This document shows positions 53,995 through 64,000 of a stretch of 64,000 nucleotides of DNA, piece after piece. This DNA is from Salvia splendens (lineage: Eukaryota > Streptophyta > Magnoliopsida > Lamiales > Lamiaceae). The notes beneath the pieces were generated by a model. It had not been told where the DNA came from and made no database searches. It saw only the letters and a program-made list of their open reading frames with translations. The stretch's first letter is position 1. Each line of letters begins with the position of its first letter. Both the position numbers and the translations under genes were made by a program. Location of the stretch: contig NC_056035.1 of assembly GCF_004379255.2 (NCBI RefSeq), positions 24,800,502 through 24,864,501 of the forward strand, in the 5' to 3' direction.

Positions 53995-55113
53995 ACGACT
54001 TGGGAGACCACCCGCGCATGAAGGCCTATCATCTAGGGGCTCGAGGACGTGTGGAAAGCGGGCCTCACTTCATTCATATCTATTTTCATTTGGAGGCTCC
54101 TCTCCAACCGAATCCATGTGGACACAAAGTTACAATGGAGGAGGATGGAAATGGCATCCAAATGCCAGTGTTGCCCTCATAGGCCGAGTATTGAGTCTCT
54201 CCAACACCTCTTCATCCAAGGGGCTGGAGCTCGTAGTGTGTGGAGGGAGTCCGATTCTTGGTTTGAAGGAGCCTCCCCACCCCTCCGGATCAATGATACA
54301 ATTCCAGAAAGGCTCGCTGTGTGGGCCAAAAGACTACAACAACCAGGCATGAAACACATTAGCCGAGCCATGCCATATCTGATCCTATGGTTCCTATGGG
54401 CGGAGCGTAACCGAAGCCACCATCAATCGGTGCAATTTAAGGCGTTCAATGTGGTTTGAAAAGTGCAAATGTTCCTTCGAAATAGCATGGCCAATGGAAG
54501 CATTAAACCAAAACATTGGAAGGGAGTCCAACTTAAAATCATCGTCCCAAGCCAGATTGAGAATCAGAGACTAAGTCCCCCTGTGATGCCGATCAAATAG
54601 AATCCCCCAGACGACCCCTTGATCAAGCTTAACACAGATGGAGCATACATGGAAGCAACAGATAAAGCCGGGGGGGAGGATTAGTCTGAGACCATGCGGG
54701 CTTTTTTGCTTGCCGCGTTCGCCTCCCCTCTTGAAGCCCACTCCACCCTCGAGTCGGAGCTAGTAGCATACACCATGGCCTGGCACTCGCCTCGGAATTC
54801 AAGCGATCTATCTGGGTTGAATCGGATACCGAACAAGCTGTCAAACTTCTCAATGGCTTAGAATGGGGCCCCAACCCATATATGTCGAGTCATGGCGCGC
54901 CTAGCCATCCACAAGCGCCAACTTACCATCCGAACCACCTTCATTCATCGGGAGGGAAACAATGCAGCTGACCTACTAGCCAAATTGGGCCTTGAGAGAA
55001 CCGACTACCTACGCATGAATGCCATTTCGGAACCGAGACACCTTAGAGCAATCGTCCGGATGGACGCAATGGGAGTTCCTAACATTCGGGTTAGAAATGA
55101 GGACGGAACCTAG
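53995..55113 (+). pseudogene. LINE-B ORF2: zinc ribbon and RNase H, broken
   Basis: Resumes after the RPS3 copy. 54049-54459 encodes FIWRLLSNRIHVDTKLQWRR, KCQCCPHRPSIESLQHLFIQG and AMPYLILWFLWAERNRS, ending in a stop at 54457-54459. The RNase H domain follows in several frames (LNTDGAYMEATDKAG, ESELVAYTMA, ESDTEQAVKLL). The last frame is 54892-55113 (TIRTTFIHREGNNAADLLAKLG, stop). The catalytic blocks can be recognised but are separated by indels. Confidence 0.85.
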
Positions 55114-55348
55114 ACATGAGGAACGAGATAGGGGTGAAAGAGAGTGGAATTATTTTTACCTTTTTGATTGTAACTTTGGAGGGAGTAGGACGAGGCCCGA
55201 GCCATGTGGGATCGGACCGCATACTACTCTTGAAATTTGTGTAGGCACACCACTTTTGGGAGTGGCCGTGTTTTGTACCCCTTCCTTTATGAAATATAGG
55301 GCCGAGGGACCCACGAACCCTCCACCTTGAAGGTGTTTCCAAAAAAAA
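55114..55348 (+). other. LINE-B 3' UTR with short poly(A)
   Basis: Homologous to the LINE-1 3' UTR (GGATCGGACCGCATACTACTC, CACACCACTTTTGGGAGTGG, ACCCACGAACCCTCCACC). It ends in A8 at 55341-55348, next to the hairpin repeat at 55361. Confidence 0.8.
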
Positions 55349-55360
55349 TAGATTCAAAAG

Positions 55361-55383
55361 GTTTACTTGTTGGCCAAGTAAAC
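55361..55383. repeat. Short inverted repeat GTTTACTTG...CAAGTAAAC, right copy
   Basis: Perfect 9-bp arms. It is one base different from 5329-5351. Its position right after the LINE-B poly(A) makes it a candidate partner of the left flank. Confidence 0.5.
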
Positions 55384-55467
55384 GCATATAAAAGTTACGT
55401 TATGAAATGAGCTTATAGATATGACAATTACTATGATGTTGTATTGACCAAAATGATCCTATCATAA
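55384..55467. repeat. AT-rich repeat, copy A
   Basis: About 85 bp resembling 56085-56175 (ATATGACAATT.CTATG.TGTT.TAT.GACCAAAATGAT shared). No coding capacity. Possibly part of a local tandem or dispersed AT-rich repeat interrupted by the LINE/SINE insertion. Confidence 0.5.
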
Positions 55468-55485
55468 TTTTTTTTAATTAACTCC

Positions 55486-55487
<2 letters not shown>

Positions 55488-55523
<36 letters not shown>

Positions 55524-55908
55524 ACCTTTACGGTGGAGGGTTCGTGGGTCCCTCATCCCTATATTTCAAAATGAGGTAATTACAAAGCGCGGCCACACCC
55601 GAAGGTGGTGTGCCAAGACAAAAACCAAGAGTAGTATGCGGTCCGATCCCACAAGGGTCGGACCTCATCATACTCCCGACAAAATTACAAGAAGCAAGTG
55701 AAAACAAATCTAGTCCCCGTCCCTTCCTAGGGTACGAACATGTGAAAGGCCCATTTGATCCATGCGGACGAGGTCCGCAAGCTCTCTCGGCACCGAGTCT
55801 TGTTGCATTTGTTGGCCTCTATCTCTCCCTAGTCCCATTCTCGCAAGGAAATCCGCCGCCTTGTTTCCCTCCCGGTGAATGAAGGTGGCACGGAATTTAA
55901 GTTGGCGC
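55488..55908 (-). mobile_element. 5'-truncated LINE 3' end
   Basis: A T-run of 32 (55488-55519) is the poly(A) of a minus-strand LINE fragment containing the 3' UTR and the last about 70 codons of ORF2 (HREGNKAADFLARMGL near 55860, ending near 55720). Homology to LINE-1 stops at about 55908, where a SINE-like sequence begins. Confidence 0.82.
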
Positions 55909-56045
55909 TATATAAGGGAGGAAATTACAAATAAACTTCTATACTATAGATACGAGGAAATTACAATTGATGTCAAGAGGGCTCGAACTCAGCACCTCAT
56001 GCAATAATGTTTAAGCTCCTTGCCGCTAGGACAAAGGCTCTTGAC
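55909..56045 (-). mobile_element. SINE-like tRNA-derived sequence fused to the LINE end
   Basis: On the minus strand a box A-like TAGCGGCAAGG (56028-56018) is followed 27 bp later by a box B-like GAGTTCGAGCC (55990-55980), then an AT-rich body with a repeated GGAAATTACAA. This is the layout of a pol III promoter in plant SINEs. No separate poly(A) separates it from the LINE fragment. It could instead be an unrelated short repeat. Confidence 0.42.
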
Positions 56046-56169
56046 AAAATGATCCTATCTTAATGCCATTTATTACGTACCAAAGATCATATAAGAGTTA
56101 GGCATCAAATTAGCTTTTAAAATATGACAATTTCTATGGTGTTATATCGACCAAAATGATTGTATCATT
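56046..56169. repeat. AT-rich repeat, copies B and C
   Basis: GACAAAATGATCCTATCTTAATGCC at about 56043 and GACCAAAATGATTGTATCATTATGCC at about 56150 resemble 55447-55467. No gene. The spacing suggests units of roughly 100-110 bp. Confidence 0.45.
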
Positions 56170-56560
56170 ATGCCATTAGCCGAACTCCCCTCCAATGCTT
56201 CTGCTTAATCGTTCCATTGGCCATACAATTTCGGATGAACATCTGATCCTGCCAAACCATGTTAAAAGGCTTGAATTGTACCTGCTGATGTCGGCTCCTG
56301 TTTCGTTCCGCCTAGATGTATCAAAAGATGAGGTATGGCATGATACGGCAAAGGTGTTTCGTATCGTGCTGCAGGATTCTTTGTGACCAAACTTCGAGCC
56401 TTTCTGGAATTGTGCCATTAACCCACGCCTGTTCCTCTTTTTTTTTTTAAAAAAAAACACCCCAAGGGGTGGAGGGTTGAGGCGGACCCACGCCTGTGCA
56501 TTACCAAAAACCATTTGCAACCACCAAACAAACACCGAGTCATCCAAAAGTGACGACTCG
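56170..56560 (-). pseudogene. LINE ORF2 fragment (between zinc ribbon and RNase H)
   Basis: Minus-strand piece of ORF2: IPERLEV near 56400, HDTKHLCRIMPYLI-like, AERNRSRHQQVQF, MVWQDQMFIRNCMANG, KQKHWRGVR near 56180. It contains no boundaries typical of a fresh insertion. It is interrupted by a 53-bp insertion at 56433-56485. Confidence 0.78.
56421..56497 (-). mobile_element. Very short LINE 3'-end insertion with 12-bp target duplications
   Basis: Direct repeats ACCCACGCCTGT (56421-56432, 56486-56497) flank 53 bp consisting of a T-run/A-run and the LINE 3' terminal sequence AACACCCC...GGTGGAGGGTT. Removing it joins the two parts of the ORF2 fragment. It seems to be a LINE copy truncated to its last few tens of bases. 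Confidence 0.7.
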
Positions 56561-56765
56561 CCATGACAAATTAGAGTACAACGAGGGCCTCCCTAACGAC
56601 TAGAGTGGTCATCTATATACTCTCAAAAATCCAATTACAATTTTTGATGCAGCCTTTGCATCCCCAAACATTAGTACATCTCCTAATTAAGGCCCGCAAT
56701 AGGGATACCTCCGCAAGGGACACTCTCTCCTGGGTCAAGGTCCTCGATGGAAAAGCCGCTTATCC
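56561..56765. other. No recognised feature
   Basis: About 200 bp of non-coding sequence between the LINE fragment and LINE-C; the flank into which LINE-C inserted cannot be paired with a right-hand duplication because LINE-C is cut at 63038. Confidence 0.4.
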
Positions 56766-56987
56766 TTTAGAGAGAGACGCTCCTCCTTCTCTCTTACAAT
56801 CCCCTCACCTTCAACAACAAACCCACGGCTCCTCTTCCGCCGACCAATCCTCTTTACGCCGGTCAACGTTCATCCCGAACACCCCCACCCTCTACAAGGT
56901 TGGCTATCGAGTCGGACGCCGAATCATCCGCCCCCACCCGCCGAGCCCCCACTCCCTCTCGAGTGGCGCCTTCTCCTTCGGCCGACC

Positions 56988-59614
56988 ATGACGGACCCCC
57001 TACACTTCCCCCCCTCCTCCACCGGACCCTGAGGAAGCAAGGCATATCCCGAACCACCAAATGGTCTTCCTCTCATCCGAGGATACTCCTTCGAAGTTTC
57101 CGACCAAAGGCTTATCGCTGAAGAACAAGAAGACCCGGGCGAAGGCTAGGAAGAGCACCCCCGCACCACCGTCAAAAGGAAATGGACGAAAACGGTTTGT
57201 TCCATCTCCTCTCCCGGAGGATAAACAACTTCGAAAGAAACTCTCGTTCGGAGAAGGTGATGGCCCCAACGCCGGAAGCGCCAAATGTAAAGCGGCCATT
57301 TTCAAGCCAAGCTTTCCCCAAGATGATGAGGAAAGTTCTACCTTGGAGACTTGTAGTCCTCACTCTAAACAAGAGGCTGAAAAAACACAAACCGAGGCAC
57401 TTCCCGGCGCCGGCGACACTTCCAAGCTCCTGACCGCCGACCATGAACACGGCGGGATGGCGGGGACCACCGGCGAGGACATATAAATAGTACCATTTGC
57501 CGGCCAAGAGACGTTGGGAGAGTCTAGCATGGGACAAACCGCCTTGAAAGTTGTGGAAGTCAACTTACCCGAATTGGTAGTGACACCAAATGCACTTTCC
57601 GAAAGCGCCTTGGAGCCTATCCCAACTGAGGATTCATGTGATGAAGGTTCCGTTGGGACCCTAATGCCGCCAAAACGTTACCCCATTGTGCAGCTAGCGT
57701 ACCTAGAGTCGGCGGAGATGCTCGACTCCATGGTGGCTCAACCGCTACTCACCGGCAAGGCTCCGATTGAAGACCAACCGACGAATGCCCAACCCACCTC
57801 CCTCCCATGGACAGCCGAGCCTATGGTAACCTTACCTATGTCTAAGAGCAACACATACTATGAGGATTTCCCACCGCTTGAACGAGGGAGGATTCGGAAG
57901 ATCCGGGATACCTATGAAAGTGGCTCGGCGCCTCCTTTGTCAAGTTCGAATACTCTTTCTAGCCGAGGCGCTTCGGCACATGTGTCCGCAAACACTCCTG
58001 CACCGGCCGAGCGTAGGCAAGCCAAGGATGGAGAGAAGACTTCGGGCGCCGTCGACATGCCGAGGTTCGAGAATGGGAGGGATGAGATGATTCGAGGTTG
58101 CGATAAGCCGGGGAGGCCCGAAACGTTTGGCTAGCCGAAAAGGAATTCACACTTGGTCGGGGGAGGCTGGTGCCATGCCGAAGACCGTTGCGGACGTGGT
58201 TAGGGGGAAGCCGAGTAACGAGGGGAAACAAGTGTTCATCCCTGAAAAAATCCAAAACATCGGATATGCAACCACCTCGAACGGTATTCCAGCCATCTAC
58301 TTCTCGGGAGCCGAAACACAAAAATTGGCGACGTCCCTTGGCCACGCCATCGTAGGTAAATTCTCACATTCCATCCCGGCCTCTTATCAAATTCAGAAAG
58401 CACTAGATAACATTAAATTATGCCGAGGCTTTTCGTGGACTTATATTAATGCCAAACATATTCTCGTACAATTTGAGGATTTGGCGGACTATGCTCGTTT
58501 GCTTAGCGGCCCTAAAGATACTCCGGTTTGGTATATTGATCGACACCCGATGAGGGTTTTCAAATGGTCCTCGGATTTTGACGCCTACTGCGAGTCCCCC
58601 ATCGCGGCAATTTGGTGCAACCTAATCGGCCTCCCTATACACTTGTATGATCAAGCGGCACTCTTCGCCATCGGCAAACTCCTTGGCACGCCCATCTAAA
58701 TTGACCGAGCAACCGCCAATAGGACGCGACTCTCGTTCGCTCACCTTTGCATCGAGATTGACATATCCAAACCGCCACCCGAAGAAATCATCCTTGATAT
58801 TTGTGGATGTGAAACGGTGCAACAAGTTAAGTGGGATAAAATCCCATCATACTGTCGGGAGTGCAAGCATGTTGGGAACAAGAGCGAGGTATGCTATGCG
58901 ATGGGGAAGACGGAGAGGCCGACCAAAAGAAACTACAACTATCCCGCCCAAGAACAATCAAACCATGGATCCCAAGGAGGCAAAGACAAGCAAGATCAAT
59001 CGAAGCAAACATCAAATTCCAATGAATGGAGATATCAAGGGAGACCGAAAGGACCTAAGGATCAGCCAAATGGAGGGAAAGGACCAAAAGAACCTGGACC
59101 GACGGAGTGGCATGGGCTAGATATCATGGGTGAGCTACAAAACACACGCGACGAGAATCCATGCACCCAACCCGAGGGTAAGGGCATCCCCTCACATGCA
59201 AGATTTGACCGAAGCTTTGGTAAAGCCGGGGGATATACCTCTCATGAGGAGGTAGATGGTGACAAGTTGAGGGAGTTTTCATTTCCACGACGAGGTGCGT
59301 TCACAAATTGGCGCCGAGGCTCGCTTAGCGCATCAAGGAGGTCTTCGACGAAAGGCCAAAATATCCAAGGGACGATGGGTCTCCTTAGAACCAATCAATA
59401 CTACTCCCTCATGGAGAATGAAGACTTCTCAATGGATGATGGTGACTATGGCGGGGGAGGGGAAGATACTCGGGACCCCCGGCCCAACATCGAGGACTCT
59501 GATGAAATCCTCATGATCATGAACGAGGACCCTTGTCAAGTACCGGACAATCTCCAAATGGTGGAATTCCAAGGGGACCTTTCACGTTCACCGGGTACGT
59601 CTCCCCATTTGTAA
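56988..59614 (+). pseudogene. LINE-C ORF1, broken
   Basis: The likely original ATG is at 56988 (MTDPLHFPP). The frame shifts shortly after, as the conserved QMVFLSSED block is in another frame (57061-57486, ending in a stop). Then 57514-58134 (linker with YYEDFPPLERGR), 58127-58699 (DUF4283-like core, IYFSGAETQKLATSLGHAIV, CNLIGLPIHLYDQAAL), a stop in TPI*IDRATAN at 58697, then 58817-59614 with the knuckle YCRECKHVGNKSEVCYA and the C terminus ending SPHL. The knuckle has GN where the other copies have GH, so one zinc ligand (His) is replaced by Asn. Confidence 0.87.
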
Positions 59615-59616
59615 TT

Positions 59617-62600
59617 ATGCCTCTCAATCTCCTATTTTGGAACGTTAGGGGGATCGCGAATGCGCCAGCCCAAAACGTCCTTAAAAGATTAATTAAATCT
59701 CATAATATCCATTTTCTTGCAATATTGGAGCTGTTCACTATCCCTAACCCGGAGAAATTTTCCAAGATGTTGGGGATGGCTTACCAAGGCATGAATGTTA
59801 ATGGGAAGATTTGGATTTTTGTGGAAGAGGGGGCAAGCTTTAAAGCCGAGTGTGACACGGACCAGGTTCTACATGGTCGGTTCGTATCGCCTCGCTTCGC
59901 TAATCACATAAACTTGTCCGCAGTCTATGCAAAATGCACGAGGGGCGAGAGGCTTCAACTTTGGGATAAAATGAGGGTGATCTCGGTAATCACGGAGGAC
60001 ACTCCTTGGATGATCGGTGGCGATTTCAACACCATCCTCTTGCCCTATGATAGAGCCGGAAGCGAGACTAATCGCCAAGCCGAGATGGTAGACTTCGCGG
60101 AGACCATTGAAGACTATAGGGTGCTTGACCAGAGCTTTGACGGCTCGGATTTCACGTGGGCTAAGAATGGCCTTTTCGAAAGGCTAGACAGGGGGTTAGT
60201 GAATGAACCATGGGCACAAAACTTCGAAGTTACGAGGGTGACCAACCTTCCTCGGGTTTCTTCGGATCATGGGCCCGTGCTAGTAAGGTGCCGAATCCCA
60301 AGTAACCATTCGGGGGGCCGACCATTCCGGTTCCATAATATGTGGGTTAGACATGAAGGGTTCGCCGATCTGGTTCGAGAGGATTGGATACAACCGACCG
60401 GGGCTAAGGGATTACTTAATTTTCAGATCAAGTTGGCAAGAATAAAGATGGCCTTCAAGGAGTGGAACAAGGAAGTCTTTGGGAATATTCACGAAAACCT
60501 TAGAGATATGGAGAAGAAAATAGCGGCTGCCCAAGACGACTTTGAGGAGAGACCATCGCCGGACAATAGGGCCGAAGTTAACAGATGCATTGCCATGTAC
60601 ATTCGACTTCTCAAGATGGAGGAAGATTTCTGGAGGCAAAAGGCTACTTTAAGATGGCTGGCGGAGGGTGACAAGAACACGAAATTCTACCAAAGTTGGA
60701 TAAAACAAAAGAGAATCCGGATGCGCATACACACGATCAACGTTGAGGGTAGGGAAGTATCGGATGACGCGGAGATTAGGAGCTCGGCGGTCGAGTTTTT
60801 TCAAAATCTACTAGCCCCGGGCCCCATCTCGCTCTTGGAGCCGGATCTGAGCCTAATTCAACGACTTCCGACCTCGGCCGAGGTGGACGCCCTCCCGGAT
60901 CCGCCTAATGCAGAGGAAGTCAAAAAAGCCGTATTCGCTATCTCCGGAGATAGTGCGCCGGGCCCGGATGGATTCACAACCACTTTTTACCAAGCTTGTT
61001 GGGAAACGGTTGGGGCGGATGTGGTGGCGGCAGTCAGACAGTTTTTTGGGGGAGCGTTCCTAACATGAAGCATCACGGCCACGAGCATTGTGCTCATCCC
61101 ATAAAAGCTGGCACCCGTCTCGTGGAGCGACTACCGACCCATCAGTCTTTGCAATGTTTCTAATAAGATCATCACTAAAGTCCTCACAAAACAGCTAACT
61201 CCCCTCCTTCCACAAGTTATCTCACCAAACCAGAGCGGCTTTGTGAAGGGGCGCCTATTACATGATAGTGTCCTCTTGGCGCAAGAGATGTTCCATGAAC
61301 TACATAGAAGTAATCCGGCCCCCAATGTGGCGGTCAAGATTGATATTGCTAAAGCTTATGACCGTGTACAATGGCCCCTCTTGATCAAGGTGCTGGACCG
61401 AATGGGTTTCCCGGCCGGGTGGATATCCATGATTGAGAGGTGCTTGGGATCGTGTTGGTTTTCGGTCTTGATTAATGGAGTCCCGTCTGGTTTTTTAAAA
61501 TCCTCTCGTTGCCTTAGACAAGGAGACCCAATCTCACCGGCCTTATTTGTGATTGCCGCGGAATATCTCTCGAGGGCATTGGATAGACTCATCCTAGGGA
61601 GAAAAGAGATGACCTTCAAGGCCAGCCGAGGTTGCATGGAGATTAGCCACTTGGCCTACGCCGATGACATTGTTATTTTCACACAAGCGGCAGAGGTGCC
61701 CCTTAGGCGACTGAGAGCTTGTGTCGACGAATATGCGGGTGTTTCCGGACAACAGATCAATCTTGCAAAAAGTAACTTCTACATTGCAAAAAAACATGAG
61801 AGGAATGCGGATCTAATCCATACCGAGGGCGGCTTCTCACGAGGTACTTTCCCCTTCCTATACCTTGGAGTCCCCATCTATCGTGGTGTTAAGCGGACAG
61901 ATATGTTCATGTTCCTACGGGAAAAGATTGCCGCGAGAGTCTCGGGCTGGGCTCACCGCCACTTATCCTTTGGAGGAAGGCTTACCCTTATCAAAAAGCA
62001 CCCTTGAAGCAGTCCCGCTCCATATCTTCATAGCCATTGAGCCAACTTCTGGGGCGCTTAAACAACTGGACCAACAGATGCTCGTTTCTTTTGGGGGTCG
62101 ACAACTGAGAAGAAAAAGACACACTGGATTGGCTGGGATCAGATTTGTCTCCCAACCTCTGAAGGGGGGCTCGGCATTCGAAAATCCGAGGAAGTTCTCC
62201 GCGCCTTCAACATCAAATTATGGTGGAGATTCAGGGAGCAAAGCTCGCTCTGGGCAAGGTATATGAAGATGAAGTTTTGCAAGAGAACCTCCCCACATGC
62301 GGCCAACCCGTCTGGGTAACACAGTGCGAAATGGAAGTGGCTGTTGCGGGCGAGGAGCCATGCAAACCCTTTCATCAGATGGGTGACTGGAAAAGGAGAT
62401 ATCTATTTTTGGGATGACTTATGGGCGGGAGATGTCACTCTAAGGGAACTCAGGCTCGACGATAGAGGCGCCAACACCACTTTGGTCGCGGACTTCATCA
62501 CGGAAGACACTTGGAATGAGGCTAAACTTCAGCAGCTACATGAACAAGCCGGTCTTCCACAATCGGTAATCCACCGAATCCTTGACACTCCGATCGTTAC

Positions 62601-63038
62601 TGGGGAGCCGGACGTCCCGAGGTGGACTCTCTCCGGACGCGGGGACTTCTCAATAGCAACAACATGGGATACCATACGTACACTTGGGCCAAGGATACAT
62701 GGTCTTGAAGATATTTGGAGAGCTGGCCTATCTAATTCTATAGCAATCTTTAACTGGGGTCTTCTGTCGAATCGCATCCCGGTCGATACAAAACTTCAGT
62801 GGAGAAAGATTGAGCTGGCCTCAAAATGCCAATGCTGCCCCGGGAGCCCTAATATCGAATCCCTCCAACATTTATTCATCCAGGGCCGAGGAGCATGTAG
62901 CGTGTGGACAGAATTTGACAAGTGGTTTGGGGGCTCGGCCCCTTCCCTCCGAATTAATGATACGATCCCGGAGAGATTAGAAGTGTGGGAGATAAGGACC
63001 CAACAAGAAGGTAGGAGGTACCTCTGCCGAGTGATGCT
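59617..63038 (+). pseudogene. LINE-C ORF2, broken and 3'-truncated
   Basis: ATG 59617 (MPLNLLFWNVRG) is two bases after the ORF1 stop. The endonuclease is intact in outline (NVRG, GGDFNTILL, SSDHGP) and the frame is open to a stop at 61066-61068 (AFLT*), followed by another at 61102. A long frame 61243-62007 covers FVKGRLLHDSVLLAQEMF-type, AKAYDRVQW, LRQGDPISPALF, YADD (near 61662) and LGVPIYRG. An extra A near 61996 shifts the frame. 62344-63038 covers the tower to zinc-ribbon part (KCQCCPGSPNIESLQHLFIQG), then the LTR-like sequence cuts it off. RNase H is missing from the window. Confidence 0.88.
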
Positions 63039-64000
63039 TGTTAGGGTTTTGTATACTAGAAATCACCTTTCGAGTGATTGCATACTGTAAAACTCTAATG
63101 GTTATTTTCCAATAAATGCAACAGATTATTTTTGTCATAATGTTGTTATGTTTTACATTTAATGGTTGTTTATTGCATATTTAAATGTATGAGCAAATGT
63201 AACAAAGTCTAAGTCTTTGTTTTAGTAGACCGGTTGTGGGCGTCGTCCAATTTAAGGTAACACGGTCAGTTCTAAACAAAGAAAAATAAGAATTTCACAA
63301 CCTAGATAGGCCTAGACTACCTATCGCGAAAGGTTGCAATGTCAATCCGATTATTTCTAAACCTTATTGAAATAAGATGACGTTGGTGTGGTATAGCACT
63401 GAATGGATCTAACAGCAAGATGATTCTTTATGCTATCTACTGAATGACGAGGTCTTGATAATTAATTTCTTAATCAATGTACGTTATCATTGAGCATACG
63501 ATATTGAGTATCCACTACTTTGACTTACCAAAGGTGCGGGTTTTTCGTAACCCAACGACCAGGTATATTGGGTAGTGGTGATCATTATCTAGAGGTGCTA
63601 GAATTGCTATTATGTTGAAACGTGCGCGAGGAGAATCTCGTTTGATAACATCCACAAGAGGAGCTCGAAATGAGGTTTTATTATTCAGAACCTAGCTAGT
63701 TGGAGTTTGATTACTCTATGAATAATAAATAAGAGATTCTTGCTGAGTCCACTCTTGGAGAATAAAATATGTTAATTAATTAAGTCCATAGAAGACTATA
63801 ATTAATTAATGGATGTTTCTATCTTAAGCACGGGAAATAAATTGAACGCGAATAAAGGAAACCCGGAATACTTGTAATTTCGGATTTGGAAAGGCAATGC
63901 AATATTACTTCTGTAGTGGCTGCTTGTAATATTCCAATATAAGCTTATATTAAATTGTGGGTTCAATTTAATTAGTAAAAAGCTAATTGGGTGAGGCCTG
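63039..64000 (+). mobile_element. Probable LTR of an unidentified retrotransposon, partial
   Basis: LINE-C ORF2 homology ends at GTGATGC (63037); from 63039 the sequence starts TGTTAGGG, a typical LTR 5' terminus, and remains non-coding and A/T-rich to the window end. No matching CA terminus, primer site or second LTR is visible, so orientation and family are unknown. It may instead be the edge of a different repeat. Confidence 0.45.

Larger units (their letters stand above)
56766..63038 (+). mobile_element. LINE-C, full 5' end, degenerate, 3' end displaced
   Basis: Starts with the family 5' terminus TTTAGAGAGAGACGC TCC TCC followed by TTCTCTCT and ACAATCCCCTCACC, comparable with LINE-1 and LINE-3. 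ORF1 and ORF2 follow with several stops and indels. ORF2 stops in the region after the zinc ribbon (CRVM) where an LTR-like sequence begins at 63039. It is intermediate in age: long open stretches remain. Confidence 0.88.

Noticed and set aside
55980..56028. A genuine tRNA gene
   Set aside because: Box A and box B-like motifs are present but no cloverleaf with acceptor and anticodon stems can be drawn by eye. It is treated as SINE-like only.

Overview
The window is plant nuclear DNA made almost entirely of retroelements nested inside one another. I see no host gene that looks functional. A flowering plant is indicated by L1-type LINEs whose ORF2 ends in a zinc-knuckle/RNase H tail and whose ORF1 carries a DUF4283-like core plus CCHC knuckle, by a Ty3/gypsy chromovirus-like element with an initiator-Met tRNA primer site, by a hAT-type MITE, and by a processed copy of cytosolic ribosomal protein gene RPS3. 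The species cannot be told from the sequence.

Layout. 1-5310: old LINE-A remnant on the minus strand, running off the left edge. 5379-5866: hAT-like MITE with 8-bp target duplications. 5972-55348: an old plus-strand LINE (LINE-B) that has become a 49-kb nest. A Ty3/gypsy element (6496-24066, 5-bp duplication ATTTG) sits in LINE-B ORF1. LINE-1 (15352-23084, both ORFs open) sits in the gypsy gag. The gypsy interior is inverted, and a second, deleted copy of leader + gag + LINE-1 lies at 7267-10605. Downstream, the gypsy 3' LTR plus adjacent LINE-B sequence is tandemly repeated five times (unit about 2.39 kb). LINE-2 (24930-32645) is inserted in the first unit and LINE-3 (41165-48988) in the last. 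An RPS3 retropseudogene (52994-53982) interrupts the tail of LINE-B. 55384-56560: AT-rich repeats, a 5'-truncated LINE end joined to a SINE-like sequence, and a further LINE fragment holding a 53-bp insertion. 56766-63038: LINE-C, degenerate, cut off by what looks like the start of an LTR at 63039 that runs past the window.

How the parts relate. The duplications order the events: LINE-B first; then the gypsy; then LINE-1 in gag and the tandem amplification of LTR/LINE-B; then retroposition of a gypsy-leader/gag/LINE-1 chimera, antisense, into the 3' LTR (17-bp duplication); then inversion between the duplicated leader/gag blocks; LINE-2, LINE-3 and the RPS3 copy landed separately. The two halves of the split 3' LTR add up to 771 bp, exactly the length of the intact 5' LTR, and the split first tandem unit adds up to 2389 bp, exactly the length of intact units. 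LINE-1 is the only LINE here in which both ORFs are open from a plausible ATG. LINE-2 is nearly identical but has lost one C in a C8 run just after the ORF1 start codon.

Limits: everything was read by eye. Identities, ages and family names were not computed, and a mis-assembly of such a repetitive locus cannot be excluded from the sequence alone.
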